DNA of 64,000 nt from Epiperipatus broadwayi. Lineage: Eukaryota; Onychophora; Udeonychophora; Euonychophora; Peripatidae. Under the pieces are notes generated by a model. The model was not told the DNA's origin. It worked only from the letters and a program-made list of their open reading frames with translations, and did not search any database. Of the stretch, positions 23,785-35,867 are shown one piece after another. The translations under genes were made by a program, and so were the position numbers. The stretch covers positions 1,403,296-1,467,295 of the forward strand of contig JAQFVV010000233.1 of NCBI GenBank assembly GCA_028023455.1, written 5' to 3'. The stretch's first letter is position 1. The number at the start of each line of letters is the position of its first letter.

Positions 23785-25110
23785 TAGTAAACAGGCAAAA
23801 CTTCATACAGTAGTGTCACTCAGTGCAAAACAGAGTAATCAATGGATGCCAGAAGGCTTATGCATAAAATTCCTATCTAGTGCCTACTCATCCAATATCC
23901 CCAGACTAGTTTCTAGCTTGTGGTTTATGTCTGAGAGCATTGCACCTAAATCTTAGGGATCTAATGTACCCCTCCAGCAGTTACCCTTTTATCACAACTA
24001 CAAAACTATGAGAATAAAATTGAAAATAATATTTTCAATTCAAGCTCATTAGCCTATATAGTCATATAGGTCTGAACTGATCCATATACTTTGGTGTGTT
24101 TGGTTCTTTAATAACCATAGACACCACTATCCTATTAGGCAGGATTGGTATTAAACCACTAAACATCATATGGTCACCATTTTTTATGCTTAAAACAGGC
24201 AAAACTCTCCATATGGTACCATTTTTTATGCTTAAAACAGGCAAAACTCTCCATACTGTAATACCAGTCAGTGCAAGCCAGAGTAATCAATAGATGCCAG
24301 AAGGCTTGTTCATAAAATCCCTATCCCCAGATTAGTTTTTAGGTTGTGGCTTTTGTCAGTGGGGAGCCTTGGACCTAAGATAAAAGATGGCTGCTGGAGG
24401 GATGCATTAGATCTTAAGATCTAGTTACAGTGCTCTCAGATCCAAGGCTCCTCACTGACTAAATCCACAAGCTAGAAACTAGTCTGGGGATATTGGATGA
24501 GTAGGCACTAGATAGGGCTTTTATGCACGAGTCTTCTGGCATCCATTGATTACTCTTGTTTGCACTGAGTGGCACTACTGTATGGAGAGGTTTGCCTGTT
24601 TTATAACAATTACGAGCAAGCATAAGAAGTGGTGATTATGTGATCTTTAGTGGTTTAAGACCAATCCTGCTTAATAGGATAGTGGTGGCTAAGGTTATTA
24701 AAGAACCAAAGACACCAAAATGTATGGGATACTGAACTGAGTTCAGACCTATATGACCATATAGGATAATGAGCTTGAATTGAAAATATTATTGTATTTT
24801 AAATTTTATTCTCACAGTTTTGTGGTTAAGTAGAGATAAAAGATGGCTGACAGAGCGATGCTTTAGATCCTAAGATCTAGGTACAGTGCTCTCAGATCCA
24901 AGGCTCCTCACTGACAAAAGCCATGAGCTAGAAACTAGTCAGGGAATATTGGATGAGAAGGCCCTAGATAGGGATTTTATGCACAAACCTTCTGGCATCT
25001 ATTGTCTACTCTGGCTTGCACTGAGTGGCACTACTGTATTAAAAGTTTTGCCTGTTTTAATAACAGTTATGAGCAAGTATAAGAAATGGTGATGTTTAGT
25101 GGTTTATTTA
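23785..25110. repeat. Palindromic foldback-type repeat array
   Basis: Units of roughly 450 bp are arranged head to head. On the left, one partial and one longer unit run in one direction (about 23785-23997 and 23998-24372). On the right, two units run the other way (24379-24835 and 24836-25110). The innermost inverted pair is GTCAGTGGGGAGCCTTGGA (24355-24373) with TCCAAGGCTCCTCACTGAC (24441-24459) around a 67-base loop. A local 43-bp duplication (24170-24255) interrupts the left side. Related single fragments at 34690-34795 and 36298-36340 show that the unit is dispersed. It may be a foldback or MITE-like DNA transposon; no transposase frame is present. Confidence 0.8.
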
Positions 25111-25539
25111 ATAGTACTGAAAAGTTAAAATAAGATCACTTTTTTTCTTTTCTAGTAATATGCAACTGATTCTATTTCTTATATATTTGTGTTTAAGGAA
25201 TTTTCAAAGTCTAAAATGACTTGTATTACTCTTTCTTTGTATATGTAATTGAATGAAAATATATTTATTTATTAAAAATTAAATATTTTTTTGATTTAGT
25301 TTTATGTTACTTGTTTACATAGGTCTGAACTTCTATATACTTAACTTTGCAGCTTATGGGTAAAAAGTTAATTTCACTTATGCTGTTTTATTGAGAATTT
25401 GTGTTTGCTTTACAAGGCAGCACTGTTGAAATAATGTAACATGCTGTAATACATATTGTAACGAGCACATACGACGCTACATTGTTTTTTATTATTAAAC
25501 ATGAAAAAAATAAAAGTTCACAAATAAAACTTCTTTTGT
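25111..25539. other. AT-rich stretch, no gene seen
   Basis: No coding motif, tRNA box or named repeat is visible. A local reading around 25430-25480 is slightly less AT-rich. Confidence 0.45.
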
Positions 25540-25920
25540 TTAAGAATTAAAAATTGAAATTAAATATCATCTAAACTCAATGATATATATATAATCGCAC
25601 AGATGAAAAAAAAAATTATTAAAAAGAAACGTTATTAAAAAAAAGAAAAAGTATTTTAAAACTAAATTGTCAGTAAAGATTTAAAGATAAAAATATATCT
25701 AAGTTTGTACAAAAATTAATTAATGTTATTGAAAAAATGGAAATGATTATTTTAATTAGTCCAAGTGAACTAACACTTGGGCATTTAAATGTATAAGCAA
25801 TGGTCAGATAGGAAAACTATAGAAACTAATAGCCAATGAATGAAAAACAATGGAATCGGACCTCAGCGAAAGGACCATCACATCATCATGATGTAATGTC
25901 CACTGGATTTGAAAGACTAC

Positions 25921-25927
25921 TATAAAA
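25921..25927 (+). promoter_or_regulatory. TATA box in LTR-like repeat, copy 1
   Basis: TATAAAA followed by AGG lies at the same relative position as the TATAAAA at 60380 in the second copy. Conservation in a diverged pair supports a real core promoter in the ancestral repeat; present activity is unknown. Confidence 0.55.
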
Positions 25928-27606
25928 AGGTGATTGGTTTAATTATTATTAAGAGAGGACAGATATGTGTTAAGTTGGAGAGGGTTGGAGGAGAAGGGAT
26001 TGAAAGACTCACTTTCAATTCCTTCAATTGTTCAAAAAAAAAAAAAGAAAGAAATGACCAATCGTTTTCTACATTAAAGACCAGCTCAAGTAAAAGATCT
26101 CCGGATAAATAAAAAAACAATGGCTAACTGGATACCAATATCTTCAGGATGGCGTGGGAATTCCCGTTCAAAATTACAAACAACTACAAATTATGGACCT
26201 TTTAAAACCGTAAGAACTTTAGATAATTCATGAACATTAAATTAAAAACTTTCCATATTTAAAAAAATAGAAATAGATTCCTATCTGACCAAACTAAATT
26301 ATTTATTAATTAGTTATAATTTTATTTGATGTATTTCTTTTTTGTAAAATCATTTCCATTTTTTTTTTTTTTGTTCTTTAAGTTTTATTTATGATTTTTG
26401 TTTTGCGATAAATTAAATTATATAAATGTTAAACTTAAGTCGGGCGTGAATGGCTATATAGATTTGTAAAGTTATATTAGGGGAGGGTAATCTTAGGTTA
26501 TTTGTTTTGTAGTTGAATTAGGTCAATGGATTGGATATATTGGTGTAATTAGTAGATGTAGTACAAGATTCGCTATGGGCAGAATCGCTTTTCACGCCGC
26601 ACACTTTCTTTTTGCCTATGGAATGCGATCGTAAGTCGGCAAAATGACCGCAGTCTTTTCCTATGGAGTTTTTTTTTATTGCTCTTATCATCAGATAGAT
26701 GTAGTATTCCTATCTGATGAAAGGCAATTTCTTCTCTTAACCTATTTGTGCTGTCATAGTCGTATTACATTGAATACATCGATATATCAGATGGATTGAA
26801 GTTGGTTTGACTGCGAACTTTTGGCCTAAGGTTAAACAAGGATAGAATATTTTCTTTTCAAATGCAATCTATGTAGTCTATTCATACTCGACACTCTAAA
26901 TAAAAATGCATTAAATTTAAGTTGGGTATAGACGCTTGCATGGGTTCGTTACTGGTTAATTATGTTTTTGGTTTTTATATTTGATCAAAATATATAGACA
27001 TTCGGTAAATACTGATACCTTACGGTGAGTATCTAAGATGTATTTATGTCAGATGTCTTTTAAGTTATTGGTGTAAATAGGGCATCTTATGATGAATGCC
27101 ATTGGGTTTCTTATGAATTTCCCTCTGCAATTCCATCAATGACTTTATATTTTGATCGTTTATGTTTATTATGGAAATGTTTTTGACTGCGTAATCTGTG
27201 TAACCGATCTATACTAAACATTATAAAACAAACTTTCATAAATCCATCTGTGCGAACTTATAAAAATTAAAATGTAAACTTATAATATTATAAAAATTAA
27301 AATGTAAATTTAAATTCTAAAATCAAGTTAAAATCCAAAGTAAAAGTTATTCTAAAATAATGCTAAATTTTATATATATGTGCGTAAATAAATGTTTGTG
27401 TGTTAATTACTGGCAGTGGCTTATTTTATTCTTTTTTAAAAATATTCTTAGATAAGAATTTATTATAAAATATAAATCTCTGCTGTTCCACTGAGCTAGT
27501 GACAATGGGCTAATGACCGGAATCAACCAATATAAAATAAATAATTTTTTTTTTGAACTTACGTATCTGACTACAATATAAATTTTTCTAGGTTCAAATG
27601 CCTAGA

Positions 27607-27624
27607 TGGCGCCCTTGTAGTGCA
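27607..27624 (+). promoter_or_regulatory. Primer-binding-site-like motif, copy 1
   Basis: TGGCGCCCTTGTAGTGCA begins with the TGG expected for a site complementary to a tRNA 3' CCA end. The second copy has TGGTGCCCCTGTATGGCA at 62103. Pairing to a particular tRNA is not established. Confidence 0.4.
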
Positions 27625-28388
27625 GATTACGTTAAGTCACATTCTCTGGATCGTTATAATATATTGTACCAGGAATCTAATTCATTTTCCATTTATCTGT
27701 ATATGTCTATAATAGACTTTACATGCAGTATACATGAACTACAATATATGTGCTATCCCACATGTGGGATTATTTTAAACCCAATAAACACCTATACAAT
27801 AAGTGTTACATTATTCACAAATGGGGAACAAACTAATAATAATTAGTTATATTTCCTTATCAGGATTTTTTGTAATTATCCTTGTAAGGATCAGCAAATC
27901 TTACAATTTTCAGAGCATATTTATAAGGTCTGAATAAAATCAGCCTTAAGCACTAATTTCTTTAGAAATTATAATCTGAAGAAAGTCCTATAATAATCAT
28001 AATAATAGTAATATATTGGTGTGGAGTAAGGCAGAGAGATAACTAACAACCAAACAGATTTTGAACAATTTAACATTTACTATAAATTATAATTCTATAT
28101 TCACTGCTTACATTATCAGTCAATAGAGTCCAAAAGACAATACCAAACAAAACAAAATACAATAAAATTCATTTGAATATCCATACACTTTTAAGTATAG
28201 TAAAATGAAGATTTGCCTACAATAAAAATAAAATCTGAAGCAAACCCCTCCTGCCTTTTTTCAACTCATATTCATACATATATTTATGTATATGCATGTA
28301 TAACATGTACATAAACAAATCTAAACTAGGGTATTGAATATTTACATAATTATCAATATGTATTTATTAAATGTAAATACATAAATAA

Positions 28389-28482
28389 GTCAAGTGTTGG
28401 TGGTCGAGAGATCAGCACAACTGTCTTACAAGCAGTTGTTCTGGGTTAGCGGGTTTGCTTCCCAGACGATGCTATGACACAT
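28389..28482 (+). mobile_element. tRNA-derived retroposon, decayed copy
   Basis: The insert resembles the one at 20592-20689: GGTGGTCGAGAGATCAGC, CAGTTG, GCGGGTTTGCTTCCC and GACGATGCT, then poly-A. The duplication ACATAAATAA flanks it (28379-28388 and 28483-28492). The matching position in the right LTR copy (near 34435) lacks the insert. Extra bases in the anticodon region and substitutions in the stems show that it is older or a different subtype. Confidence 0.8.
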
Positions 28483-28520
28483 GAAAAAAAAAACATAAAT
28501 AAATACAAAAAGGAAATATG

Positions 28521-28764
28521 TAATTGTAAGGCAATATGTAATTTGCTTATACTGAATATTTCATATATTTAAGTAGAGGAATTTGAACTCAGAATTTGTC
28601 AGTCTATTCATCCTCGACCCCATCTGATTGGACAAAATGCATATATTGTTAATTGTGTATCTTTTTCACATTTGTGTGGGTCATATGTATCAGTTGCTTG
28701 AAATAGATTGGAGGATGAATAGACTAAAGTATCCTTAGTTTAAAGCCCTCTAATTACATATATG
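28521..28764. mobile_element. 244-bp insertion with inverted repeats (MITE-like)
   Basis: The right LTR copy reads continuously AAAAAGCAAATATG at this point (near 34438). Here the left LTR has that block twice with one base varying, at 28507-28520 and 28765-28778, around an insert. The ends are loosely complementary (TAATTGTAAGGC against GAGGGCTTTAAA on the other strand), and AGTCTATTCATCCTC near 28604 is inverted near 28712-28730. The ~14-bp duplication is long for a cut-and-paste MITE, so mechanism and family are unresolved. Confidence 0.6.
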
Positions 28765-29903
28765 AAAAAGAAAATATGCATTTATGTTTTAATAAACCAC
28801 AACAGCAAATAAATAAATAAATTGATAACACATTTATAAAACAATAGTTATATATAAATAATTTTATTTCCCAGTATTATATTTAGTAAATCTGCTGAAC
28901 TTACCATACTAAAAAGTTTTTTTTATTATCAATACAATCCATGGTCGCAACAATGCCCAGAGCTCTTTTGTATTTTATATTCATTTTTGTTGGTTCACTG
29001 CCATTTTTTATTGGACTTATATATATATGACCAGGAGAAAAAGTTTATGACATGAGAACTTCTTTCAGATAATGTCCTATAGGCAGGCACTTATCAGTTG
29101 GCAACCAGAAACAAAACTATATGGTGATAAGAAGGGCTAACATACTTTAAAATCATCTATTTTATTTGGTTTATTTCAGTAAATCTTTCTTCTTTATTCA
29201 CTTGGGTTGATCTTTGCTCATCAATTAATATAGTCAACAAAATTTTATAATGTAAACTTCCATTTTCTGTAAGAATTTATTGATTTTGCAGTTTTGACAT
29301 TATTATCCAAAAGTGTTTTTCTCTCATTTTTGCTTAGAATAAAACTGAAAAAGTAATGGTTTCCTGCATTATTATTTTTTTTATCACCCCTGCATTTAGA
29401 TATATCTTCCTGCTCTTTTTCCTTTTTCACAATAATAGCTGATCTTTTTTTATAAAATCCCTATCCATAGTCAATAACATGAGAGAAAATGCTGAATAAC
29501 TCTAATATGGCCTTTTTTTTATATTAATAGGTAAGTATTCGAATTCACAACTAATTGTATGATTTGCTATTATAAAAGACAACAGTATTGCTGGGAACAG
29601 AATATTTAATTAATAAGTTTAATATTACAAAATTCTTTTTCTTCAACAAAAATTAGATAAAAGGTAATAATTAACTAATTATAATTAGTTTACTTGTGTT
29701 TGTTTTGTTTTATTCCTAAATTCTGAATACAAAATTTAACTTTCAATCTAAGAAAAAATAACTACGATTAAAATAACTATTATTAAAATATATACAAACT
29801 TCACATGCATATGCATAACCCACCCACAGATATATATCATTGATATATTTTTATTTAGTTAATCTTTGTTATGTTAAGATTTTGCATAGAGCTAAATGAT
29901 ACT

Positions 29904-31149
29904 GACTTATGATGGGGTTTGATCCTCCCCATTTTTAATGAATCACTGAAATGCATGCAACCATTTTCATAGCTCAACTTACAGATATTTTGTTCTTACA
30001 TAGATGTCTCATAATACCTGGCCATTTTTTATATGTAGGTATAATATATATTTTAGCAATCTATAACAGAAAATTAAAGTATCAATGAACTTCATATCAC
30101 TATTACAGTCTTGCATCACTTTTTTTCTGATTATTCAAGTACTAGGTCTACTCAAAACAAACTCTCATACCATTATTTCAGATGGTGCAAAAAATTGGTC
30201 CTCAGCATGAAGAACACTATTTATCAATAATTTGAGGAAAACTATGTAAAGCAGAAAATGCCTCCACATCCTCATAGATGTAAACTCTTGCTCATGAACT
30301 GTTTAAGACTTGCAGGTTAATTTATCATCATCAAAGTAAATGATAGAAATATCATCAAGAATTTTTCATCAGATCAATCATTGGTTTAAGTGAGATGAGG
30401 ATTTATTTCAAAATGGGCCTTATTCATTTTAGTCTTAGTGGGTAATGATCATGAATTAATTTTATTGATGCAAAACATAACTCTAGAATATCTTGTCTAT
30501 GTAAAATTTCCTGCCAACCCTCATTCATTTTTAGAAATAGAAAGTATGGTCAACTATCAATGTTCAACTATATCCTTTTTGATAAGGATTCAGTAAATTT
30601 AAACTTTTTACCTTGTTTCCTACTATCCTCATACACCTACTTTTCCTTTTTTTTTTTGATATCCATTTTCTTCTTGACATCTGATATAACCTTTTTTTAC
30701 AAAATATTATTCTATCATTGCTGCACATTTTTTTTAAATATAATTTTACTGAATAAGAATTTTTAATTAATTTAATTAACATAAATTACAAGGTATATTT
30801 CTTTCCGTAGGGAACTATGTATATGTTTTAGGATTGTAGCATGAGTATACTGCATATTTTAGGTATCAATCATTGTATGTGTCTCTTATCTTATTGGTGA
30901 CTAACAATTCAGAAGGTATTGTTTCTTTGATTTCTGACAATGCTCAAAGGATGTTCATACAAAGTACAAAATTTCTTAAATACAAACTTTTTAGGATGAC
31001 ATGTGAGTTTTCTTTACTCCTTATTACTTACTTTAAACTGATATTTCAAGACAACTGCTCACTTATTGTTTTTGATTCGTTTGAGTTAAATTAGCATGTG
31101 CTTCCATGCAATCAAATTGTCTGTTAATATGCTTTTGTTTTATCATCAG
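29904..31149. other. Interior of old Gypsy element, no coding recognised
   Basis: This lies between the 3' LTR and the integrase remnant. The first bases include a G/A-rich tract on the minus strand (GGGGAGGATC near 29920-29930) that could be the polypurine tract. The remainder is AT-rich with short open frames and no motif. Confidence 0.45.
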
Positions 31150-31860
31150 TAAAGCAGTCTTGAATAGCTTTGGGCTATGCTTACCTAAATGTAAATAAAG
31201 AGGTGAAAAGCCAGTAGATTTATTGATTGACTAATTTATATAATTGACTATCTGCTATATCTATTTAACCCAGTCTCAATAAATAGTTGACAAATAAGTT
31301 CATAATAATTGATGTAATTCTCACATTACACATTCATAAGAGTTTGATTAAGGATTTATGATAGAGATCAGCACATGCTTAATATCATATTTTTTAATCC
31401 ATTTGTTCCATTCTTCTGATACAAAAAGGATTCTGTAGTGAGAATTTCAGGTTTTCCTATGATTGGAAAAATAGACAGTATTCAATACTTTCATTATATG
31501 TTGGGTAGTAGCTTAAGGTACTGGATAGGCTGCAACAAACTGTGAACAGATCATATATCACAATTAAGTACTTTTTCTTGTTAAATGGAGGCAATGGACC
31601 ATAGAAATCAATGACCATCATCTCTTTAGGTTTGTTGAGTATGGTTGAATTCATTTGACTAACATACCTTTTGGTTTTTGTTTTGCCTTATTGGCAAATC
31701 ACACATTTATTTAAAACCAAGTTAATGTTATTTTGCATGCATGTCTGATGGGACTTGTTCTTAAAATGATACTCTGTTTTATGGTTCCTATAATGCCCAT
31801 ACAAACAATGTTTATACTTAATAAATTAACACCTCATAGGACATGGTATAATAACCCTCC
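31150..31860 (-). pseudogene. Integrase remnant of the old Gypsy element
   Basis: The minus-strand frame at 31457-31654 contains MMVIDFYGPLPPFNKKKYLI, matching the integrase core around the first catalytic Asp (young element: TAIDFYGPLPTFKRKRYLI). DNA similarity continues upstream through the zinc-binding region (plus-strand ATAATGCCCATA near 31790) and downstream past the second Asp region (GGTTTTCCTA near 31450, TTAATCCATTTG near 31395). Several stops and indels make it non-functional. Confidence 0.8.
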
Positions 31861-32239
31861 ATTTAACATTTCCTTTTAAGTCTTTTATTATTTTTCAATC
31901 TTTAGGTACATTTTCATCATTTTTCTTTTCATATTTCCTTTCTTTAAATTCTCACCTTCTTCATTCCTGACAATTTCTCTTCTTTTATCAATTTCACAAT
32001 TTGTGATTTTGTTAATTGCTTTTCTTTTATGCTACGATATTTACTATCAAATCTTCTCAATATTTTTTAAAATTTCTCTTCCTCCTTCAGTAGTGGTGCT
32101 TCAATATTTTAATACTTCATGTCAATAATTTGCTATTCTTTTTCAACTTATTATTATTTTTTTTGTTGTAGTTTTTCAATAATATAAGTTTTCTATTCAT
32201 ACTTTGCTCCATATTTTTAAACCAATCATGATTTTTTCT

Positions 32240-32720
32240 GATGTATGTCCTTAAACTTTTCCTTTTTCTTCTGCTGCATATTTTCAATGTTTTGGAGTAT
32301 CACATTGATGCTTTGTTATATGTTTCATCATTTATCTTCATTTTTCTGCAGTAATTCTTCTATATTCTGGAATTTGACATCGATCTGTTGCATTTCTTGT
32401 AGCTTTAAATCCAAACCATTTTTAATTTTTAAATTCATATTTTGAAATTTTCTATCCCCATTTTCTAGTATTTTTTGGAACTTTAAATTTATTCCAGTCT
32501 GAAAATTTAGATCATCTTTTGAAACTTTCTATTTAGATTTTTTTCCAACTTTTGCTTGAGCTTTACCATTATATGTAATTTTATTCCCAATTTTCTATCT
32601 TTGAATGTTCTTGCATTTGCTGATCTTCATTGATTTGTTATTCATCTTTTTGTACTTCTAGATGCTCATTAGATTGTTTCTGTCATACTTTCTTATCTTC
32701 CTCCATCCTTTATGAAAGAG
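32240..32720 (-). pseudogene. Gag-like coiled-coil remnant
   Basis: The minus strand repeatedly encodes heptad-like charged stretches, for example LKLQEMQQIDVKFQNIEELL followed by QNIENMQQKKKEKFK, interrupted by stops. A similar coiled coil precedes the capsid in the 8.4-16.7 kb element. Position beyond the integrase, next to the 5' LTR, fits gag. Low complexity makes the call moderate. Confidence 0.45.
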
Positions 32721-33342
32721 TTCTTCTTATAATTGGGAAATTTTAGTTTGTTTTTATTTTGGATTATTATTACTAGTTAAACACCACTTTATTTTTTTAC
32801 TTATACTTTCGAGATGTATTATTTTCTCTTTATATATTACTGATTGTATGCATTTTATTATTTTAACTAAACAACTTTAATCTACTACACTTGCTTAAAA
32901 CAGTACATTAGATTTTCTCTTTCTCTGTGCATTTATCCCAACTACCATCTACCATGCCTGCACTATTTTTCCTTTGCATTTTTAAAATATAAATATACAT
33001 AAACCCTTTTTCATATCCTCTACCTGTCTGATATTCAACCCTTTACCTATCTCATATGTTATTTTGTTTATTATTCTGGTGCCAATCTTTCTTCAATTCA
33101 ACATATTCTTATTAATTTATCACCCATTAACTTTATTGGCCACACACATGCACACACACACACATATATATATATATATTCTATGAAACATTTCTAAATG
33201 ATAAAATAACAAAAAACACTAATAAAATATCTGAATTAAAAGTATGTGGCATCTATTACTTTATACTTTCATTAAGCCACTCATTAATTGTTTTCTTGAC
33301 CTAATATTTTACTTACATATATCAGGTTTTTCATGTTATTTC

Positions 33343-33360
33343 AGACCCCATTGAGCACCA
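33343..33360 (-). promoter_or_regulatory. Putative primer-binding site of old Gypsy element
   Basis: On the minus strand TGGTGCTCAATGGGGTCT follows the 5' LTR by about 30 bases. A second TGGTGC lies nearer to the LTR edge. A related minus-strand motif (GGCAGCACTGTAATGGGTCTGG) occurs near 62265-62290. Confidence 0.45.
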
Positions 33361-33769
33361 AAAATGACTGCACCATAAACTTCATTCTCCCATTTATATG
33401 TTTATGACTACAACAGGCCTCACATATGGTATGCATGAACTACAATACATTGGCTATCCCACATTTGGTATTATTTCAAGTACAATGCACAAACACACTG
33501 TAAGTACTATATTATTCACAAAAGGAGACCAAACTAATAATGATTAGACATATTTCATGCTCACCTTCTTTGAAACTATGCTTGTAAAGATGAGCAAAGT
33601 TTACTATTTTCAGAGCATATTTATAAATTCTAGATAAAATTAGCCTTAAGAGCCATTTTTTAAAGAAAATTATACTCTGAAGAAAAGCATACAATGATAT
33701 CTACTTTCCAATATCGTAATTCCAATTACAAGCTCAATACTTTAGTTCTCAGTGTGAGTGGAATACAGT

Positions 33770-33816
33770 AAAAAAAAAAAAAAAAAAAATAATAATAATA
33801 ATAATAATAATAATCA
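33770..33816. repeat. A-run and (AAT)n tract
   Basis: About 20 A residues followed by AAT/ATA trinucleotides, inside the right LTR. The left LTR has only ATAATCATAATAATAGTAAT at the equivalent place, so the tract expanded here. Confidence 0.9.
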
Positions 33817-34044
33817 ATTTATATTGGTGTGGGGTGAGACAGAGAGATAACTAAACACCAAACATAGATTTTGAACAATTTAACCATTTATTTCCACTGA
33901 ATTATAATTCTATATTTACTGCTTACAGTATTATTCAATAGAATCAGAAAGATAACACCAAATAAAATAGAATATTTGTAATCTTTTAATAAAATGAAAA
34001 TCTATCTACAATAAAAATAATATCTGAAAAAAAATCCGCTTTTC

Positions 34045-34335
34045 ACGACCATAATAATTCATGTATTTATGGTTTTAACTTCAATTACAACAACGTTAAA
34101 ATATTGCAAATTGAAAAAAATAACAAAATAAAAATAAAAGAAGCTATGCTAATATACAAATACAAACATGACTTAATTAACAGGCAAGCAGCAAACGTTA
34201 AGATCACGGAATTGTGGCAAGGTTAGCCTTTCAAAGTGTTAGATGACAAAGACTACAAGGATAGTCGAAAGAGCTACTAAGTGGACAAAAATTTTAAAAT
34301 ATATCTGATTACTGTATTTATAAATGTTCAAATAT
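34045..34335 (+). mobile_element. 5'-truncated Penelope-like element copy
   Basis: The stretch matches the 3' part of the Penelope element at 57060-57410 in reverse orientation: the GACCATAATAATTCATGTATTTATGG coding end, the AAGCTATGCTAATATACAAA block, the GTGG-AAGGTTAGCCTTTCAAAG block and the terminal repeat. The left LTR copy lacks it. It covers the end of the endonuclease frame and the terminal repeat only. The family has therefore produced at least two copies in this window. Confidence 0.85.
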
Positions 34336-34689
34336 ATAATTGCATATATGCTTCTTTATACACACACACACAAATCTAAAGTACGATATTGAATATTTAA
34401 ATAACTCTACCAATATCCATTCATTAAATGTAAATACAAAAAGCAAATATGCATATATGTTTCAATAAACCTCAACAGCAAATAAAGAAATAAATTGTTA
34501 ATATATTTATAAATGTATTTATGAAACAATAGTTAACTATTTACATTTATAAAAAAAATTAACTTTATTTCCCAGAATTATATTTAGCAAATCTGGTAAG
34601 CTTACCTACCCACATTAAATAGTTTTTTTTTTTTTATTCATACAATCCACAGACGTAATAATACCCAGAGCTCTTTTGTATTCTATATT

Positions 34690-34795
34690 AATTGGATGAG
34701 TAGTCAATAGATAGGAATTTTATGTACAAACCTTCCTCACATCCACTGATTATTCTGGCTTGCACTGACTGGCGCTACTGTATGGAGAGTTTCGA
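34690..34795 (-). repeat. Fragment of the foldback repeat
   Basis: TTGGATGAGTAGTCAATAGA through CACTGACTGGCGCTACTGTATGGAGAG matches the 24505-24590 part of the palindromic array. It is absent at the same place in the left LTR copy (near 28995), so it was inserted after the LTRs diverged. Confidence 0.7.
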
Positions 34796-35829
34796 CTTTG
34801 TTCATTCTTTTTTTTTTTTTTCACTGCATAAGAAATCAAGGATTTTAAGCACCTTTATTGTGGACTTCTTTCAGATAAGATTTTATAGGCAGACACTTAT
34901 CAATTGGCAGCCAGAAACAAGACTATATGGGGATGAGCAGCGCTAACATATTTTAACATCATCTCCATTTGGTTTATTTCAGTATAATTATTAATTAATA
35001 TTATATCCATGTCACTTTTGATCAACAGGCTAATAATAATATCAGAATTTTTTCTTGTTATTCTCTTGGGTTGATCTTTGTCCATCAATTAGTATAATCA
35101 ACAGAATTTTATAATGTAAAAAAAAATTATTGGTTTTGCAGTCCTGGCATTATTATCCGAAAGTGTTTTTCTCTGTCTTAATAAGAAGAAAAACTGAATA
35201 AGTAAAACTTTTCCATGTTTTTTTTTATTACCCCTTCTTTTAAATACATGCTTGCCACTTTATGTCTTCTTCCACAATAATAGCTGATCCTTTTTTTTAA
35301 AATTAAATTCCTTATCCATAGTCAACAACATGAAAGAAAATGCTGAATAACTTTCATCTGGCCTTTTTTTTTTTTTAAAAAGACATTTTTTACAAATAAA
35401 TATTTTAATTCATAGCTAATTGTATGATTTGACCATTACAAAAGGCAACAATTCTGCAGGGGACGGAATATTTAATTAATATTAAACTAAAAAAATTTTT
35501 TTACATTTAAGTTGAATATGTTTAATAAAACAAAATTCTTTTTTTTTTCCAAACAAAAATGGTCAAAAAATAATAAAATTATTAACTAATTATACTTAGT
35601 TTAATCACTTTGTTTTTTTTTTTTTAAATTTTATTCCTAAATTTTAGATTAAAAACTTAACTTTCAACTTAGAAAAAAGTAAATACTATTAAAACAACTA
35701 TTATTAAAATATATCCAGACTTCATATGCATATGCATACTTCATCCACAGACAGATATTTATTATTGATATATTTTTATTTAGTTAACCTTTGTTATGTT
35801 AAGATATTACATAGAGCTAAATGATACTA

Positions 35830-35832
<3 letters not shown>

Positions 35833-35865
<33 letters not shown>

Positions 35866-35867
35866 TA
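35833..35867. repeat. (CA)n(TA)n microsatellite
   Basis: Compound CA then TA dinucleotide tract directly outside the right LTR of the old Gypsy element. Confidence 0.95.

Larger units (their letters stand above)
25540..27690 (+). repeat. 2.1-kb LTR-like repeat, copy 1
   Basis: The stretch is collinear with 59965-62175. Shared blocks are CACAGATG (25598), ATGGAAATGATT (25737), CTTGGGCAT, a TATA box, the block around 26440-26515 (paired with 61110-61190), CTATCTG near 26711, and the last 120 bp from TTTTCTAGGTT to TTATAATATAT. It has LTR-like features: an upstream TATA box and a distal TGGCGCCC that would serve as a primer-binding site. Divergence is large and indels are frequent. No LTR terminal TG...CA could be fixed, so calling it an LTR is inference. 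Confidence 0.65.
27692..29903 (-). repeat. 3' LTR of old Gypsy element (left copy)
   Basis: Collinear with 33392-35831 from CCATTTAT to GAGCTAAATGATACT. Shared anchors are GCATATTTATAA near 27920/33620, GAGAGATAACTAA near 28036/33848 and CATATGCATA near 29805/35725. Insertions private to this copy are a tRNA retroposon (28389-28482) and a 244-bp inverted-repeat element (28521-28764). Confidence 0.8.
27692..35831 (-). mobile_element. Old Ty3/Gypsy element with ~2.1-kb LTRs
   Basis: Two long direct repeats (27692-29903 and 33392-35831) flank a short interior with a minus-strand integrase remnant and a gag-like coiled-coil region. Next to the right repeat, the minus strand carries TGGTGCTCAATGGGG, a plausible primer-binding site, which makes the right repeat the 5' LTR. 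RT, RNase H and protease are missing or decayed beyond recognition. The LTRs are clearly homologous but diverged, and each contains insertions absent from the other. Confidence 0.75.
33392..35831 (-). repeat. 5' LTR of old Gypsy element (right copy)
   Basis: Partner of 27692-29903. Private insertions are a 5'-truncated Penelope copy (34045-34335) and a fragment of the foldback repeat (34690-34795). An A-run/(AAT)n tract lies at 33770-33816. After allowing for insertions both LTRs are about 2.1 kb. Confidence 0.8.
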
